This document shows, piece after piece, positions 41,969-53,065 of a stretch of 64,000 bases of DNA. The DNA comes from Streptomyces sp. CB00455 (lineage in GTDB: Bacteria > Actinomycetota > Actinomycetes > Streptomycetales > Streptomycetaceae), in NCBI RefSeq assembly GCF_001905445.1, contig NZ_LIVQ01000005.1, positions 666,650 to 730,649 of the forward strand, given 5' to 3'. A program made the translations under genes and the position numbers. Each line of letters starts with the position of its first letter. Position 1 is the stretch's first letter. The notes under the pieces are model-generated. The model had not been told where the DNA came from. It worked only from the letters and a program-made list of their open reading frames with translations, and made no database searches.

Positions 41969-42925
41969 CTATGCGGTGGCCGCTTCGCGGTCCAGCACGG
42001 CCGGATCGGCCGCAGCCGGCGGAGTCGGCCGGGCGGACTGCGCGATGAAGGCGCCGCCCAGCACCAGCCCCCCGCCGACGATCTGCCAGGCCGAGAGGTG
42101 CTCGCCGAGCAGGATCCAGGCGAACACGGTCGCGATGACCGCCTCCAGGCAGGCCACCACTCCCGCGACCTGCGGCGAGAGCCTGCGCACGGAGATGACG
42201 CCGGTGAGATAGGCGAAGACGGTCGCGACCAGGATGACCCAGCCGAGCAGCAGCGGCGCGGGCACCGCCGCCGCGCCCACGGCCGCCTGTCCGCCGAGCA
42301 CCTGCCAGTGCATCTCCCAGGGCCGGGCGATCGCCGTCAGCACCAGGGCGCCGACGATCATGCCGTACGCGATCACCCCGAGCGGGTCGGGCACGTCGTC
42401 CCCGTCGGTGCCCTGGTCGGCCAGGACGAAGTAGAAGGCCTGACAGCAGGCCGCCGCGAGGCCGAACAGCACGCCGAGCGGGTCCAGGCTCAGCCCGGCC
42501 CAGATCTCGACCACGCAGGCCAGCCCGGCGACCGCCACGGCGGCTCCGGCGGCGGCGGCCCGCGTCACGGGCTTGCACTGCACGAAGCGGATCCAGCCGA
42601 GCAGCAGCGCCGGGCCGAGGTACTCCAGGAGCAGCGCCACACCGACCGGGATCCGCGACAGGGAGGCGAAGTAGAAGGCCTGTACGCCGGCGACGGCGAC
42701 CAGTCCGAAGGCAGCGAGCAGCGCCGGCTTGCGGCGCAGGAGGTCGCGGTGGCGCCAGGCCAGCGGGGACAGCACCAGTGCCGCCCCGGCCACCCTGAGC
42801 CAGACCATGTGGAGGGGGTCGAGACCCGCCTCGATCAGCGGCTTCGCCGCCACTCCGGAACCACCGAACGCGAACGCCGAGACGAGGGCGAGGCCCAGTC
42901 CGGCATGTCTCCCTGACGCTTGCAT
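41969..42925 (-). CDS. EamA/DMT-superfamily transporter
   Basis: 318 residues. Helices and both EamA repeats are clear: GLALVSAFAFGGSGVAAKPL, RIPVGVALLLEYLGPALLLG, and ISVRRLSPQVAGVVACLEAVIA with FAWILLGEHLSAWQ. The resemblance is closer to RhtA/YdcZ-like amino-acid or metabolite exporters than to the neighbouring EamA protein, so the two are not recent duplicates. ATG at 42925. 172 nt separate it from the downstream EamA start; no hairpin was noted there. Confidence 0.87.
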   Translation of the reverse strand: MQASGRHAGLGLALVSAFAFGGSGVAAKPLIEAGLDPLHMVWLRVAGAALVLSPLAWRHRDLLRRKPALLAAFGLVAVAGVQAFYFASLSRIPVGVALLLEYLGPALLLGWIRFVQCKPVTRAAAAGAAVAVAGLACVVEIWAGLSLDPLGVLFGLAAACCQAFYFVLADQGTDGDDVPDPLGVIAYGMIVGALVLTAIARPWEMHWQVLGGQAAVGAAAVPAPLLLGWVILVATVFAYLTGVISVRRLSPQVAGVVACLEAVIATVFAWILLGEHLSAWQIVGGGLVLGGAFIAQSARPTPPAAADPAVLDREAATA

Positions 42926-43100
42926 CGAGCCATCATGACAGGACCGGTCAGGACCGTCACCGGCGTGACACCTGTTGGGACGGGGCCGGTCACGCGCACC
43001 CCGCCCCCCTGCAATCTGATAGGTCGTCAGTATTGAATGTTGGGTGCGCCGGGGCTACCTTCCGCCGCACCGCACGTACCCGAGGAGAAGGGGTGGTCGC

Positions 43101-43529
43101 ATGGCCGACGTCACCGCGGAATCACGCATCGAGGCGCCCGCCGCGAAGCTCTGGTCCCAGCTGACGGACTGGGACGCCTACGGCCGGTGGAGCGCGACCC
43201 ACACCGACTTCCCGCAGGGCGGCCCGCAGACCCTCGCGGTCGGCTCCACCTTCACCGAGAACATGAAGATGATGGGCTTCCCGGCCGAGGTCCTGTGGAC
43301 CGTCTCCGAGCTGGAGGCCGAGCGCCTCTTCGCCGTCACCGGCAAGGGTCCGATGGGTGTGGCCGTCCTGACCCGCTACACGTTGATCCCGGACGGCGGC
43401 GCCACGACCGTCCGCATCGACGGCGAGTTCACCGGGGCAGCCGTCTCCCTCATGGCCGGCAAGCTCAAGGACTCGGCCACCGCCGCACTGAACGAATCGC
43501 TGCGCAAGCTCGCCGGGCTGGTCACCTGA
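43101..43529 (+). CDS. SRPBCC-fold protein (Rv0910-like)
   Basis: 142 residues from the ATG at 43101 (GAGGAGAAGGGG upstream). The opening strand and helices VTAESRIEAPAAKLWSQLTDWDAYGRWSATHT and the long C-terminal helix are the START/SRPBCC lipid- or ligand-binding fold. It resembles the actinobacterial family that includes Rv0910, annotated as a toxin of a toxin-antitoxin pair; no adjacent antitoxin is seen here, so a ligand-binding or cyclase-like role is equally likely. Divergent from the EamA gene. Confidence 0.8.
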   Translation: MADVTAESRIEAPAAKLWSQLTDWDAYGRWSATHTDFPQGGPQTLAVGSTFTENMKMMGFPAEVLWTVSELEAERLFAVTGKGPMGVAVLTRYTLIPDGGATTVRIDGEFTGAAVSLMAGKLKDSATAALNESLRKLAGLVT

Positions 43530-43554
43530 GCCGCCCACCCCTCCCGCAGACGAG

Positions 43555-43587
43555 GGCGCGCCCCGCGAGTCACCCGCGGGGCGCGCC
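43555..43587. terminator. Perfect 13-bp stem-loop between convergent genes
   Basis: Arms 43555-43567 and 43575-43587 pair exactly around a 7-nt loop. It lies between the SRPBCC stop (43529) and the PadR stop (43611) and would work for both. Confidence 0.8.
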
Positions 43588-43610
43588 GTCGCGGCCCTCC
43601 TGCCGAGCGG

Positions 43611-44237
43611 TCAGTGTTCGTCGGCCAGGATCAGGTAGAGCTTCTTGCGGGCGTCGTTGATGACCGCGACGGCTTTGTCCCGCTGTTCGGCGGTGCCGGT
43701 CTTCCAGACCTGCCCGAAGGCCTCCATCAGGCCGAAGCCGGCCGTACGGATCTCACTCATGGCCTCGAAGTCGACGCCGCGGCCCGCCTCGGCCCAGGGA
43801 GCCGCCGGACCCGACCCGGCCTCGGTGCGCCCCGCGTCGGTGAGCGTGAACAGCTTCTTGCCGCCCTCGCTCTCGTTGGTGATGAGCCCCTCGTCCTCGA
43901 GCAGCTGCAGGGTCGGGTAGACCGAGCCCGGGCTGGGCTTCCAGGCCCCTCCACTGCGCTCGCCGATCTCCTGGATCATCTCGTAGCCGTGCATCGGGCG
44001 GTCGGCGAGCAGCGCCAGGATCGAGGCGCGCACGTCTCCGCGCCGGGCCCGGCCCCGCGGTCCGCCGCGGCCGCCGCGGCCGCCGAAGGGGCCGCCGCCG
44101 AAGGGCGGTCCGAACGGTCCGAAGGCCGCGCGCCGTCCCTGGAACTCCTCCCGGTGATCAGGCCCGCAGTGGCCGTGGCCCCGTCCGTGCTCGTGCTCGT
44201 GTCCGTGGCCGTGTCCGTGCTGTCCGTGTGAACGCAT
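43611..44237 (-). CDS. PadR-family regulator with His-rich N-terminus
   Basis: 208 residues from the ATG at 44237 (AAAGGAG upstream). Residues ~4-35 hold about a dozen His in HG/HE repeats plus a Cys, followed by a Gly/Phe-rich linker. The PadR winged helix starts at DVRASILALLADRPMHGYEMIQEI and continues GSVYPTLQLLEDEGLI; a C-terminal helical domain of ~60 residues completes it. PadR proteins are ligand- or phenolic-responsive repressors; the His tract suggests metal binding (Ni, Co, Zn or Cu). It probably controls itself and the divergent PhzF gene. Confidence 0.9.
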   Translation of the reverse strand: MRSHGQHGHGHGHEHEHGRGHGHCGPDHREEFQGRRAAFGPFGPPFGGGPFGGRGGRGGPRGRARRGDVRASILALLADRPMHGYEMIQEIGERSGGAWKPSPGSVYPTLQLLEDEGLITNESEGGKKLFTLTDAGRTEAGSGPAAPWAEAGRGVDFEAMSEIRTAGFGLMEAFGQVWKTGTAEQRDKAVAVINDARKKLYLILADEH

Positions 44238-44251
44238 GACTGCGCTCCTTT

Positions 44252-44330
44252 CATCACGTCGTGATGTCGTTATCGGTTGTCCGATGCCTCCACTATCGGA
44301 GACCCATCGCGATGCGTCAACGATATATCG
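44252..44330. promoter_or_regulatory. Cluster of palindromes between the PadR and PhzF genes
   Basis: Three inverted repeats lie in the 182-bp divergent gap: catcacg-t-cgtgatg (44252-44266), atcgg-ttgt-ccgat (44272-44285) and cgatatatcg (44321-44330). Further atcgg half-sites occur between them. This is a good candidate for PadR operators. Confidence 0.6.
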
Positions 44331-44419
44331 GAAACTTTCTCGGCGAACAGCGCGGGACAAGGCCAACCACCCCCGATTGGCCTTTGTCGGGGACCGGCGA
44401 ACCGCCCTACCGTCGGGGG

Positions 44420-45241
44420 ATGCGCATCCGAATCGTCGACGCCTTCACCGACCGCCCCTTCCAGGGGAACCCCGCTGCCGTCCTGCTCCTGGACGCCGCC
44501 TTCCCGCCGGACACCTGGCTCCAGCAGGTCGCCTCCGAGATGAACCTCTCCGAGACCGCCTTCGCGCACCCCCTGCCGCCCGGCGCGGAGGCGGACTGGG
44601 CCCTGCGCTGGTTCACCCCGGCCGCGGAAGTCGACATGTGCGGGCACGCCACCCTCGCCACGGCGCACGTCCTGGCCTCCGAGGGCCTTGCCGCCGGCCG
44701 GATCCGCTTCACGGCACGCTGCGGCGTCCTCACGGCCGAGACCGCCGGAGACGGGTCGCTGACCATGGACTTCCCGACGTCCTCACTGACCGCGGTGCCG
44801 GCTCCGCCCGCCGTGGACCACGCCCTGGGCGGTGCCCCGATCCTCTCCGTGCACGACACCTCCGCCCACATCGGGGACCTGCTGATCGAGCTCGCCGACG
44901 AAAGGACCGTCCGCGAACTGGAACCCGACCACGCGGCCCTGCGCGCCTTCGCCAGGCGCGGGGTGATCGTCACCGCGCCGGCCGAGGACCCCTCCCGCGG
45001 GTACGACTTCGTCTCCCGCGGCTTCTTCCCCGCCTTCGGCATCGACGAGGACCCGGTCACCGGCAGCGCCCACACCGCGCTCGCCCCGTTCTGGGCCGCG
45101 CGGCTGGGCCGCGGCGAGCTGACGGGCCTGCAGGGCGGCGCGCGCAAGGGGCTCGTACGGGTGACCCTGGCGGGCGAGCGGACCCTGCTGAACGGGCACG
45201 CGGTCACCGTCCTGGACGGGGAGCTGCTCGCCACTCCCTGA
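44420..45241 (+). CDS. PhzF-family isomerase-like protein
   Basis: 273 residues from the ATG at 44420. VDAFTDRPFQGNPAAVLLL opens the fold, followed by NLSETAF (catalytic-type Glu in SETAF), WFTPAAEVDMCGHATLATAH, DEDPVTGSAHTALAPFWA and GGARKGLVRV, all PhzF signatures. In phenazine makers PhzF isomerises trans-2,3-dihydro-3-hydroxyanthranilate; most family members, including solitary ones such as this, have other unknown substrates. No phenazine genes are nearby. Probably controlled by the divergent PadR regulator. GGGGG directly precedes the ATG. Confidence 0.9.
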   Translation: MRIRIVDAFTDRPFQGNPAAVLLLDAAFPPDTWLQQVASEMNLSETAFAHPLPPGAEADWALRWFTPAAEVDMCGHATLATAHVLASEGLAAGRIRFTARCGVLTAETAGDGSLTMDFPTSSLTAVPAPPAVDHALGGAPILSVHDTSAHIGDLLIELADERTVRELEPDHAALRAFARRGVIVTAPAEDPSRGYDFVSRGFFPAFGIDEDPVTGSAHTALAPFWAARLGRGELTGLQGGARKGLVRVTLAGERTLLNGHAVTVLDGELLATP

Positions 45242-45279
45242 CCGCACCGCCGCCACCGGCCCGGTGCGCGGCGCCCGCC

Positions 45280-45300
45280 GGGCCCCCACGGGTGGGGCCC
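45280..45300. terminator. GC hairpin between convergent genes
   Basis: gggcccc (45280-45286), 7-nt loop, ggggccc (45294-45300), 39 nt after the PhzF stop and 61 nt before the stop of the convergent CPBP gene. Confidence 0.65.
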
Positions 45301-45360
45301 CGGCACGGGAGGCCCGCCACCTGAGGTCTCGGCGCGTGACGCTTCGGCGCGCCGGGCTGC

Positions 45361-46209
45361 TCACGGCGTGGGCAGCCAGCCCACCTTGCCCGCCAGCAGC
45401 GCGTACCCGCCGAAGGCCACGATGTCGAGCAGGGCGTGCGCGACGACCAGGGGCCCGACCCGGCCCCAGCGGCGGTAGGCCAGCACGAAGACGACGCCCA
45501 TCACCACGTTGCCGATGAAGCCGCCGATGCCCTGGTAGAGGTGGTAGGAGCCGCGCAGCAGCGCACTGGCCAGCAGCGCGGCCGTCGGCGACCAGCCCAG
45601 CTGGTCCAGCCTGCGCAGCAGGTAGGCCAGCACGATGACCTCCTCGACCACGGAGTTCTGCAGCGCGGAGAGGATCAGCACGGGGAACTTCCACCACACG
45701 TCGGGCAGCGCCTCCGGCACCACCGTGAGGTTGAACCCGGCGGCCCGTGCACCCAGGTAGAAGAGCAGCCCCGCGCTGCCGATCCCGGCGGCCACCAGAG
45801 CGCCCCGCCCCAGGTCCCACAGGGGCCGGGTGCGGTCGAAGCCCAGCACCCGCAGCCCCGGCGCGCCCTCGCGGGTCAGCAGGTGGGCCACGAGTAGGAC
45901 GGGGACCAGTGCGGTCGCGATGCCGAACAGCTGCCAGGCCAGGTCCAGCCAGGGCCGGCCGGGCGCGTAGGAGCCGTTGAGGGTGGCGGCCTGGTCCTTG
46001 AGGCCGCCGGGCTTGGTGAGCGAGCCGATGAAGCTGATCAGCGCCGAGACCGCGCTCGCGCCCAGGGACAGCGCCAGCACCAGCAGCGTCTCGGTGCGCA
46101 GGAGGCCCCGCCGCCCGTCCTCGAGCGGCTCCAAGACCACCGGCTCCGGTTCCGTCCGCACGCCCGACTCCCGTCCCGCCATCCACTGCGACATCCCGAC
46201 TGCGACCAC
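45361..46209 (-). CDS. CPBP-family intramembrane metalloprotease (ABI/Rce1-like)
   Basis: 282 residues with about eight membrane helices. CPBP motifs are visible as VVEEVIVLAYLLRRL (Glu-Glu...Arg), SYHLYQGIGGFIGN (motif-2 His) and HALLDI (motif-3 His...Asp), so the metal site looks intact. Relatives process CAAX proteins or peptides or act as membrane scaffolds. The GTG at 46209 is preferred because GAGGAGG lies 9 nt upstream; ATG at 46194 is possible. A much longer frame running rightward to 47886 lies antiparallel to nothing real but inside the glutamate-cysteine ligase gene, and is rejected. Confidence 0.87.
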   Translation of the reverse strand: MVAVGMSQWMAGRESGVRTEPEPVVLEPLEDGRRGLLRTETLLVLALSLGASAVSALISFIGSLTKPGGLKDQAATLNGSYAPGRPWLDLAWQLFGIATALVPVLLVAHLLTREGAPGLRVLGFDRTRPLWDLGRGALVAAGIGSAGLLFYLGARAAGFNLTVVPEALPDVWWKFPVLILSALQNSVVEEVIVLAYLLRRLDQLGWSPTAALLASALLRGSYHLYQGIGGFIGNVVMGVVFVLAYRRWGRVGPLVVAHALLDIVAFGGYALLAGKVGWLPTP

Positions 46210-46433
46210 CCCATACTGCCTCCTCGGCAGGCCGGAGGGATCACCGCGGCACGGTCGGGGCGGTTTCCCGGGCGGCGCCGGCGGGATGACGCCCGGGTCG
46301 TCGGGTCGCCGGGTCACCAGGTCGCCGGGTCCCCCGCGGTCCGGCAGGACGCGGGGCGGCGGCGGCCACGGGAGGCCGCGGGACGATCCGGCATCCCGGG
46401 GCCCGGGGCGGGTGCGGCCCCGGGTCTCCCAGC

Positions 46434-47957
46434 TCAGGACCGAACGGGCACCTCCTCGTCCCCGGGCCCGACGGGCCAGGTGTGCACGGGGTCGCCCTTG
46501 TGCATCAGCTCGCTGTAGCGCCGGGTGGTGGCGGCCAGCGCCTCGCCCCGCTCCATCCCACAGGCCAGCGCCCGGTGATAGGTGTCCACCTGCCAGGTCG
46601 CCCCGTTCACCCGCCGCCGGCAGCGCTCCTCGATGATGCCGAGGTAGCGGTCGCGGTCGGCGGGTTCGATGCCCCACGCGTCCAGTCCGGCCGCCGCCAT
46701 GGGCAGCAGTTCGTCGAGGACCAGCCGTACGGCGGGCACGCTCGTCAGGCCGCCGGCCCGGCCCCGGCGCGGCCAGCGCAGCCGGGCGTCGATCCCGTAC
46801 CGGCAGGCCGCGTCGAAGTTGGCCTCGGCCTCGGCGAAGGGCAGCCGGGTCCACACCGGACGCGGCTCGTCGGCCAGGGTGCGCACGAGCCCGTAGTAGA
46901 AGGCGGCATTGGCGACGACGTCGGCGACCGTGGGCCCGGCCGGGAGCACCCGGTTCTCCACCCGCAGGTGCGGCACCCCCTCGGCGACCCCGTAGACGGG
47001 CCGGTTCCACCGGTAGACGGTGCCGTTGTGCAGGACCAGTTCCTGCAGCGCCGGCACCCCGCCCTCGTCGAGGACGCGCAGCGGCTCCTCCTCGTCGCAG
47101 ATCGGCAGCAGGGAGGGGAAGTAGCGGACGTTCTCGGCGAAGAGTTCGTACGCCGAGTCCACCCAGCGCTCCCCGAACCACGTCCGCGGCCTCACCCCCT
47201 GGGCCTGGAGCTCGGGCGGCCGGGTGTCGGTGGCCTGCTGGAACAGCGGCGGCCGGGATTCGCGCCACAGCTCGCGCCCGAACAGGAAGGGCGAGTTGGC
47301 GCCCACGGCGATCTGCGCGGCCGCCACCGCCTGCGCCGCGTTCCACACGTCCGAGAACCGCCCGGGGGTGACCTGGAGGTGCAGCTGCACGGAAGTGCAC
47401 GCGGCCTCGGCCACGATGGACCCGGAACTCCAGGTCAGCCGTTCGACGCCGTCGATGTCGAGTGCGAAGTCCTCCCCGCGCATCATCAGGATCTGCTCGT
47501 TCAGCAGGGAGTACCGGTCGACGGCGGAGAGGTTGGCGGTGACCAGGTCCTCGCGCGAGATCGTGGGCAGGATCCCGATCATCACCACGCCCGCCTCGAT
47601 CTGCGCGGCCTGCCGGTGGGCATAACCCAGGCCCGCGCCGAGTTCCTCGGCGAGCTGATCGAATACCCGTCCGCCGAGCCGGTGCGGGAGGACGTTCACC
47701 TCCAGGTTGAACATTCCGAGTTCGGTCTGGAAATCGGTGCTCGCTATCCGCTCCAGCACCTGGGCATTCACCATTCTCGGCAATCCGTCGGCACCCGCGA
47801 GATTCAGTTCGATCTCCAGCCCCATCATGTTCTTGGGACGGTCGAACCTCTTCTCCGCCAGAAGCCGCTCCAGCCCCTCCAGGCACTCGTGAAGCTTCCT
47901 TCGATACCGCTGCCGATCGGACAGGTCGAATCCGCCTGCCACGACCTTCTCCCCCAT
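46434..47957 (-). CDS. Glutamate-cysteine ligase, GCS2 family
   Basis: 507 residues from the ATG at 47957 (GAGGAGGGAC upstream). GLEIELNL (~45-52), the TELGMFNLEVNVLP segment, the HLQVTPGRFSDVWNAAQ region and RVENRVLPAGPTVAD match the GCS2 glutamate-cysteine ligase family of actinobacteria, which joins glutamate and cysteine at the gamma-carboxyl. Streptomyces makes mycothiol rather than glutathione; an EgtA-type paralogue serves ergothioneine. This protein is longer than typical EgtA and has no ergothioneine genes beside it, so the product is uncertain. Confidence 0.87.
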   Translation of the reverse strand: MGEKVVAGGFDLSDRQRYRRKLHECLEGLERLLAEKRFDRPKNMMGLEIELNLAGADGLPRMVNAQVLERIASTDFQTELGMFNLEVNVLPHRLGGRVFDQLAEELGAGLGYAHRQAAQIEAGVVMIGILPTISREDLVTANLSAVDRYSLLNEQILMMRGEDFALDIDGVERLTWSSGSIVAEAACTSVQLHLQVTPGRFSDVWNAAQAVAAAQIAVGANSPFLFGRELWRESRPPLFQQATDTRPPELQAQGVRPRTWFGERWVDSAYELFAENVRYFPSLLPICDEEEPLRVLDEGGVPALQELVLHNGTVYRWNRPVYGVAEGVPHLRVENRVLPAGPTVADVVANAAFYYGLVRTLADEPRPVWTRLPFAEAEANFDAACRYGIDARLRWPRRGRAGGLTSVPAVRLVLDELLPMAAAGLDAWGIEPADRDRYLGIIEERCRRRVNGATWQVDTYHRALACGMERGEALAATTRRYSELMHKGDPVHTWPVGPGDEEVPVRS

Positions 47958-48454
47958 CGAAGCGTCCCTCCTCGACTGGGCCTGGCCCGGCGCACCCAGG
48001 CTCGCGTTACGGTCGATGATGCCCCGGCGGCGTGATCCATAACGCGGAGGGGGCGTGAGTGGCGAGGAGCGCGCGCCGGTTTGGCCGACGGGCGCTCGGG
48101 CACATTCCCCTGGCACGTCGCGGAACGCAAATTCCCCGTCGAATGTGCCGGTTTCGGATTACCGGCGCTTTCCAGCCGAGCCCCTTTCCGGTAACCTCCG
48201 AGGTCAGGGCGACACGTTGGCGCACAACCGGTATGAATGCCACACCAGCGGGACCGGTAAGGGCCTTGTCGGCAATAGCCGGGACAGCTAGCCGAAACAC
48301 TGCGTGAACACAGGTCGTATAAACTCCGCAAACGAGGCAGAGAGTTGGCGCGAGGCCATTGCCCCTCAGCCCCCCTCTGGCCCCAGAATGCGACAGCGCC
48401 GTCCCCGCACCCCGCCCCCGTTCCACAGGTCTCCCAAGTGAGAGGCGACCCACC
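47958..48454. other. 497-bp intergenic region with long leaders
   Basis: Divergent region between the GCS2 ligase gene and the plus-strand gene at 48455. It is lower in GC than its flanks and contains an inverted repeat ggcacattc/gaatgtgcc (about 48098-48148) and several ccggt/accgg pairs, so one or both transcripts probably have a structured 5' leader. No ORF here has convincing codon use, and no known riboswitch was recognised. Confidence 0.45.
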
Positions 48455-49075
48455 ATGCCGCTGCATGTCCCTCCGGCTCCCGCGCCCGCCCTGCGCAGCG
48501 TCCTCGCGGCTCTCGGTTCTCCCACCGCCGTCAACGAGGCGCACACACCGGCCCTGCGCGCGCTCCAGGGGCCGATGACCGCCGAACTCCCCCTGCCGGT
48601 CCACGTCCTCGACCGGTTGAAGATCTCGGACCGGACGGCCGGCGTCAGGCCGCCGCGCACCCGGCTCACCGGCTGGCGTTTCCTGATCCGCAGCGGCGAC
48701 CGTTACGTCGCGGCGGCCGACACCCGGCTGACGCCGGACGGCTGGGTCTTCTCCCACTTCTTCGAGGGACCCTACGTCGCCGCCACCGAACGCGCCCTGC
48801 GTCAGGCGGAGTCGCTCGGCAAGGGCTACCAGCCGCGGCTGCTGTCCGTTCCGGAGCTGTACATGCTCACACTGTGGCTGCACGGGGCGGTCGGCGCCGA
48901 CGCCGCGGCCGGTCTGCCCGCCGGGGAGGACCTGCTGGTGCCGCTCGCTCCCGCACCTCCGGGCATCGCCGCGTACCGGCCGCACCCGGTCTCCGAGCTG
49001 CTGCCGGTGCTCACCCACCGGCTGACTCCGGCGGCGGCGCCGGTCCCGCCGTCGCTGGCCGCGCCGGCCGCCTGA
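48455..49075 (+). CDS. Hypothetical protein, actinobacterial
   Basis: 206 residues from the ATG at 48455 with a weak AGAGGCG site. The sequence is soluble-looking: LRSVLAALGSPTAVNEAHTP, RLTGWRFLIRSGDRYVAAADTRL, VFSHFFEGPYVAATERAL, LLSVPELYMLTLWLHG, and a Pro/Ala-rich end. I recognise the overall type as a conserved Streptomyces protein without assigned function but no named domain. It has a long, structured 5' leader region. Confidence 0.65.
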   Translation: MPLHVPPAPAPALRSVLAALGSPTAVNEAHTPALRALQGPMTAELPLPVHVLDRLKISDRTAGVRPPRTRLTGWRFLIRSGDRYVAAADTRLTPDGWVFSHFFEGPYVAATERALRQAESLGKGYQPRLLSVPELYMLTLWLHGAVGADAAAGLPAGEDLLVPLAPAPPGIAAYRPHPVSELLPVLTHRLTPAAAPVPPSLAAPAA

Positions 49076-49336
49076 CCCGAGTGGCCCATTCGGCCTAGCC
49101 CGCACGGGTCACTCGCGAACCATCCGAAAGGACAGGGGAGTTGGGCTGAACCGCCCGCACGGGTGATGCGTCATCAATCTGTGAGGACAGCTGCCGGGAA
49201 ATACCTGCGAAGCGGCTGTCGTGGGGGAAGACTGATGACACGCTCCCCGCGGGTGCGGGGACGACCCAGGGGGACGGCCATGAACCACGCATCGAGCCGT
49301 AGCACGCAGACCACACCGCAGCGAAAGAACGCATCC

Positions 49337-49543
49337 ATGTGCCAGCACCAGCCAGCCTGCCCGTCAGCCGAATCCGCCGACCGGGAGGCCGCGCACCCCG
49401 TGGCCAACCACCCGGAACAGGGCTGGAGCCTGCTGTGCAACGGCGTCCTGCTCTTCGAGGACACCGGTGAGCTGCTGCCGGACGGCCAGATCATCGCCCC
49501 GCACCGCCCGCTCGCGGCGGCGCACGTGATGAGGGCCGCCTAA
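49337..49543 (+). CDS. DUF5999 family small protein
   Basis: 68 residues starting MCQHQPACPSAESADREAAH, then GWSLLCNGVLLFEDTGELLP and APHRPL: the DUF5999 pattern of Streptomyces, with unknown function. Cys2/His3/Cys8 could bind metal. The family usually starts at MCQHQP, hence 49337; however, an in-frame ATG at 49280 has a much better AGGGGG ribosome-binding site and would add 19 residues. The 260 bp upstream hold no other gene; they contain the hairpin ccccgc-gggt-gcgggg at 49245-49260. The stop codon TAA is the outer edge of the palindromic element that follows. Confidence 0.85.
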   Translation: MCQHQPACPSAESADREAAHPVANHPEQGWSLLCNGVLLFEDTGELLPDGQIIAPHRPLAAAHVMRAA

Positions 49544-49705
49544 GGGCTGTCCCGCAATCCCCGGTGGATCAGCGCACGGCGTCAGATGCGGTGCATCGCA
49601 AGGCGGAGGGGCGCCCTCATACGGGGCGTATCGGGGCGTTCCGACAACGCGGCGAGGCGCCGTAGCCGGCGTCGTGCGCCCGCCGGGGACTGCGGGACAG
49701 CCCTT
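49542..49705. mobile_element. Palindromic MITE/REP-like element
   Basis: The outer 26 nt (49542-49567) and the inverted outer 26 nt (49680-49705) match at 24 of 26 positions, and inner parts (gcgcacggcgtc against gacgccggct...) continue the pairing, so about 164 nt can fold into one long imperfect hairpin. It has no coding capacity. I have the impression that this terminal sequence (gggctgtcccgc...) recurs in many Streptomyces genomes, which would make it a MITE- or REP-type repeat; this was not searched. The left end supplies the stop codon of the DUF5999 gene. Confidence 0.65.
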
Positions 49706-49720
49706 GGGGCCGGAGGTACG

Positions 49721-49766
49721 GCGAAGGGGCCGGCCCGGGAGGTGAATCCCGGGCCGGCCCCTTCGC
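49721..49766 (-). terminator. Perfect 19-bp stem-loop after gcvP
   Basis: Arms 49721-49739 and 49748-49766 pair exactly with an 8-nt loop, 6 nt past the gcvP stop on the minus strand. The strongest hairpin in this part of the window. Confidence 0.9.
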
Positions 49767-49772
49767 CCGTGC

Positions 49773-52658
<2,886 letters not shown>

Positions 52659-52734
52659 GTACGGAGGCCTCCTGGTCGTATGACCTGCGAGGGGCACCAC
52701 GGCGCGGGCACCCGGACGGCCTCCCCCTCTGTCA

Positions 52735-52952
52735 TCTCAACCTGAGAGTTTCACCGGAGTCGCGGGGGTCTCCCGTGAGCTCCGGCTTTCACCGTCGGTG
52801 AGGAGGGGAACCGGCACTGCGCGCCCGGTACCCGCCCCTGCTTTCCAGAGTGGCCTCGTCCGTGCGGTACGTATGCCTGAGAGATTCCGGGGAGGATTTG
52901 CTCCTTCGGCGCCTCCGTCGAGCTCACTCGGAGGACTCTCCCGCACAGGGTC
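52735..52952 (-). promoter_or_regulatory. Tandem glycine riboswitch
   Basis: On the minus strand two aptamers follow each other. The first begins gcgggagag near 52948 and contains ggcgccgaaggagcaaatcc and aatctctcaggc, then ccactctggaaagcag. The second contains accgacggtgaaagcc, cacgggagac and ccggtgaaactctcaggt near 52741. These are the conserved blocks of the gcvT-type glycine motif. It lies in the leader of gcvP, with about 80 nt to the start codon, and should switch gcvP on when glycine is high, as known for this class. Confidence 0.95.
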
Positions 52953-53065
52953 GACAGCCGTCATCCAGCCTACCAGCGAGGATCCGGGCCCTTCCCGAGT
53001 GGCCTGCGCTCCGGATATGCACTTCTGTAGTGCTTACGGAGGAGTTGCGACCATGTGGAGGGACC

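Noticed and set aside
44420..45241. A phenazine biosynthesis locus because of PhzF
   Set aside because: No other phz genes are near; solitary PhzF proteins are common and have other functions.
45361..47886. An 841-codon frame joining the CPBP protease to upstream sequence
   Set aside because: Only the last third shows CPBP motifs; the N-terminal part is an alternative frame of the glutamate-cysteine ligase gene, which has its own good start.
49241..49265. A CRISPR-repeat-like hairpin (ctccccgcgggtgcggggacgac) like type I-E repeats of actinobacteria
   Set aside because: Only one copy occurs and no spacers or cas genes are near; the short GC hairpin can arise by chance or act as a leader structure of the DUF5999 gene.
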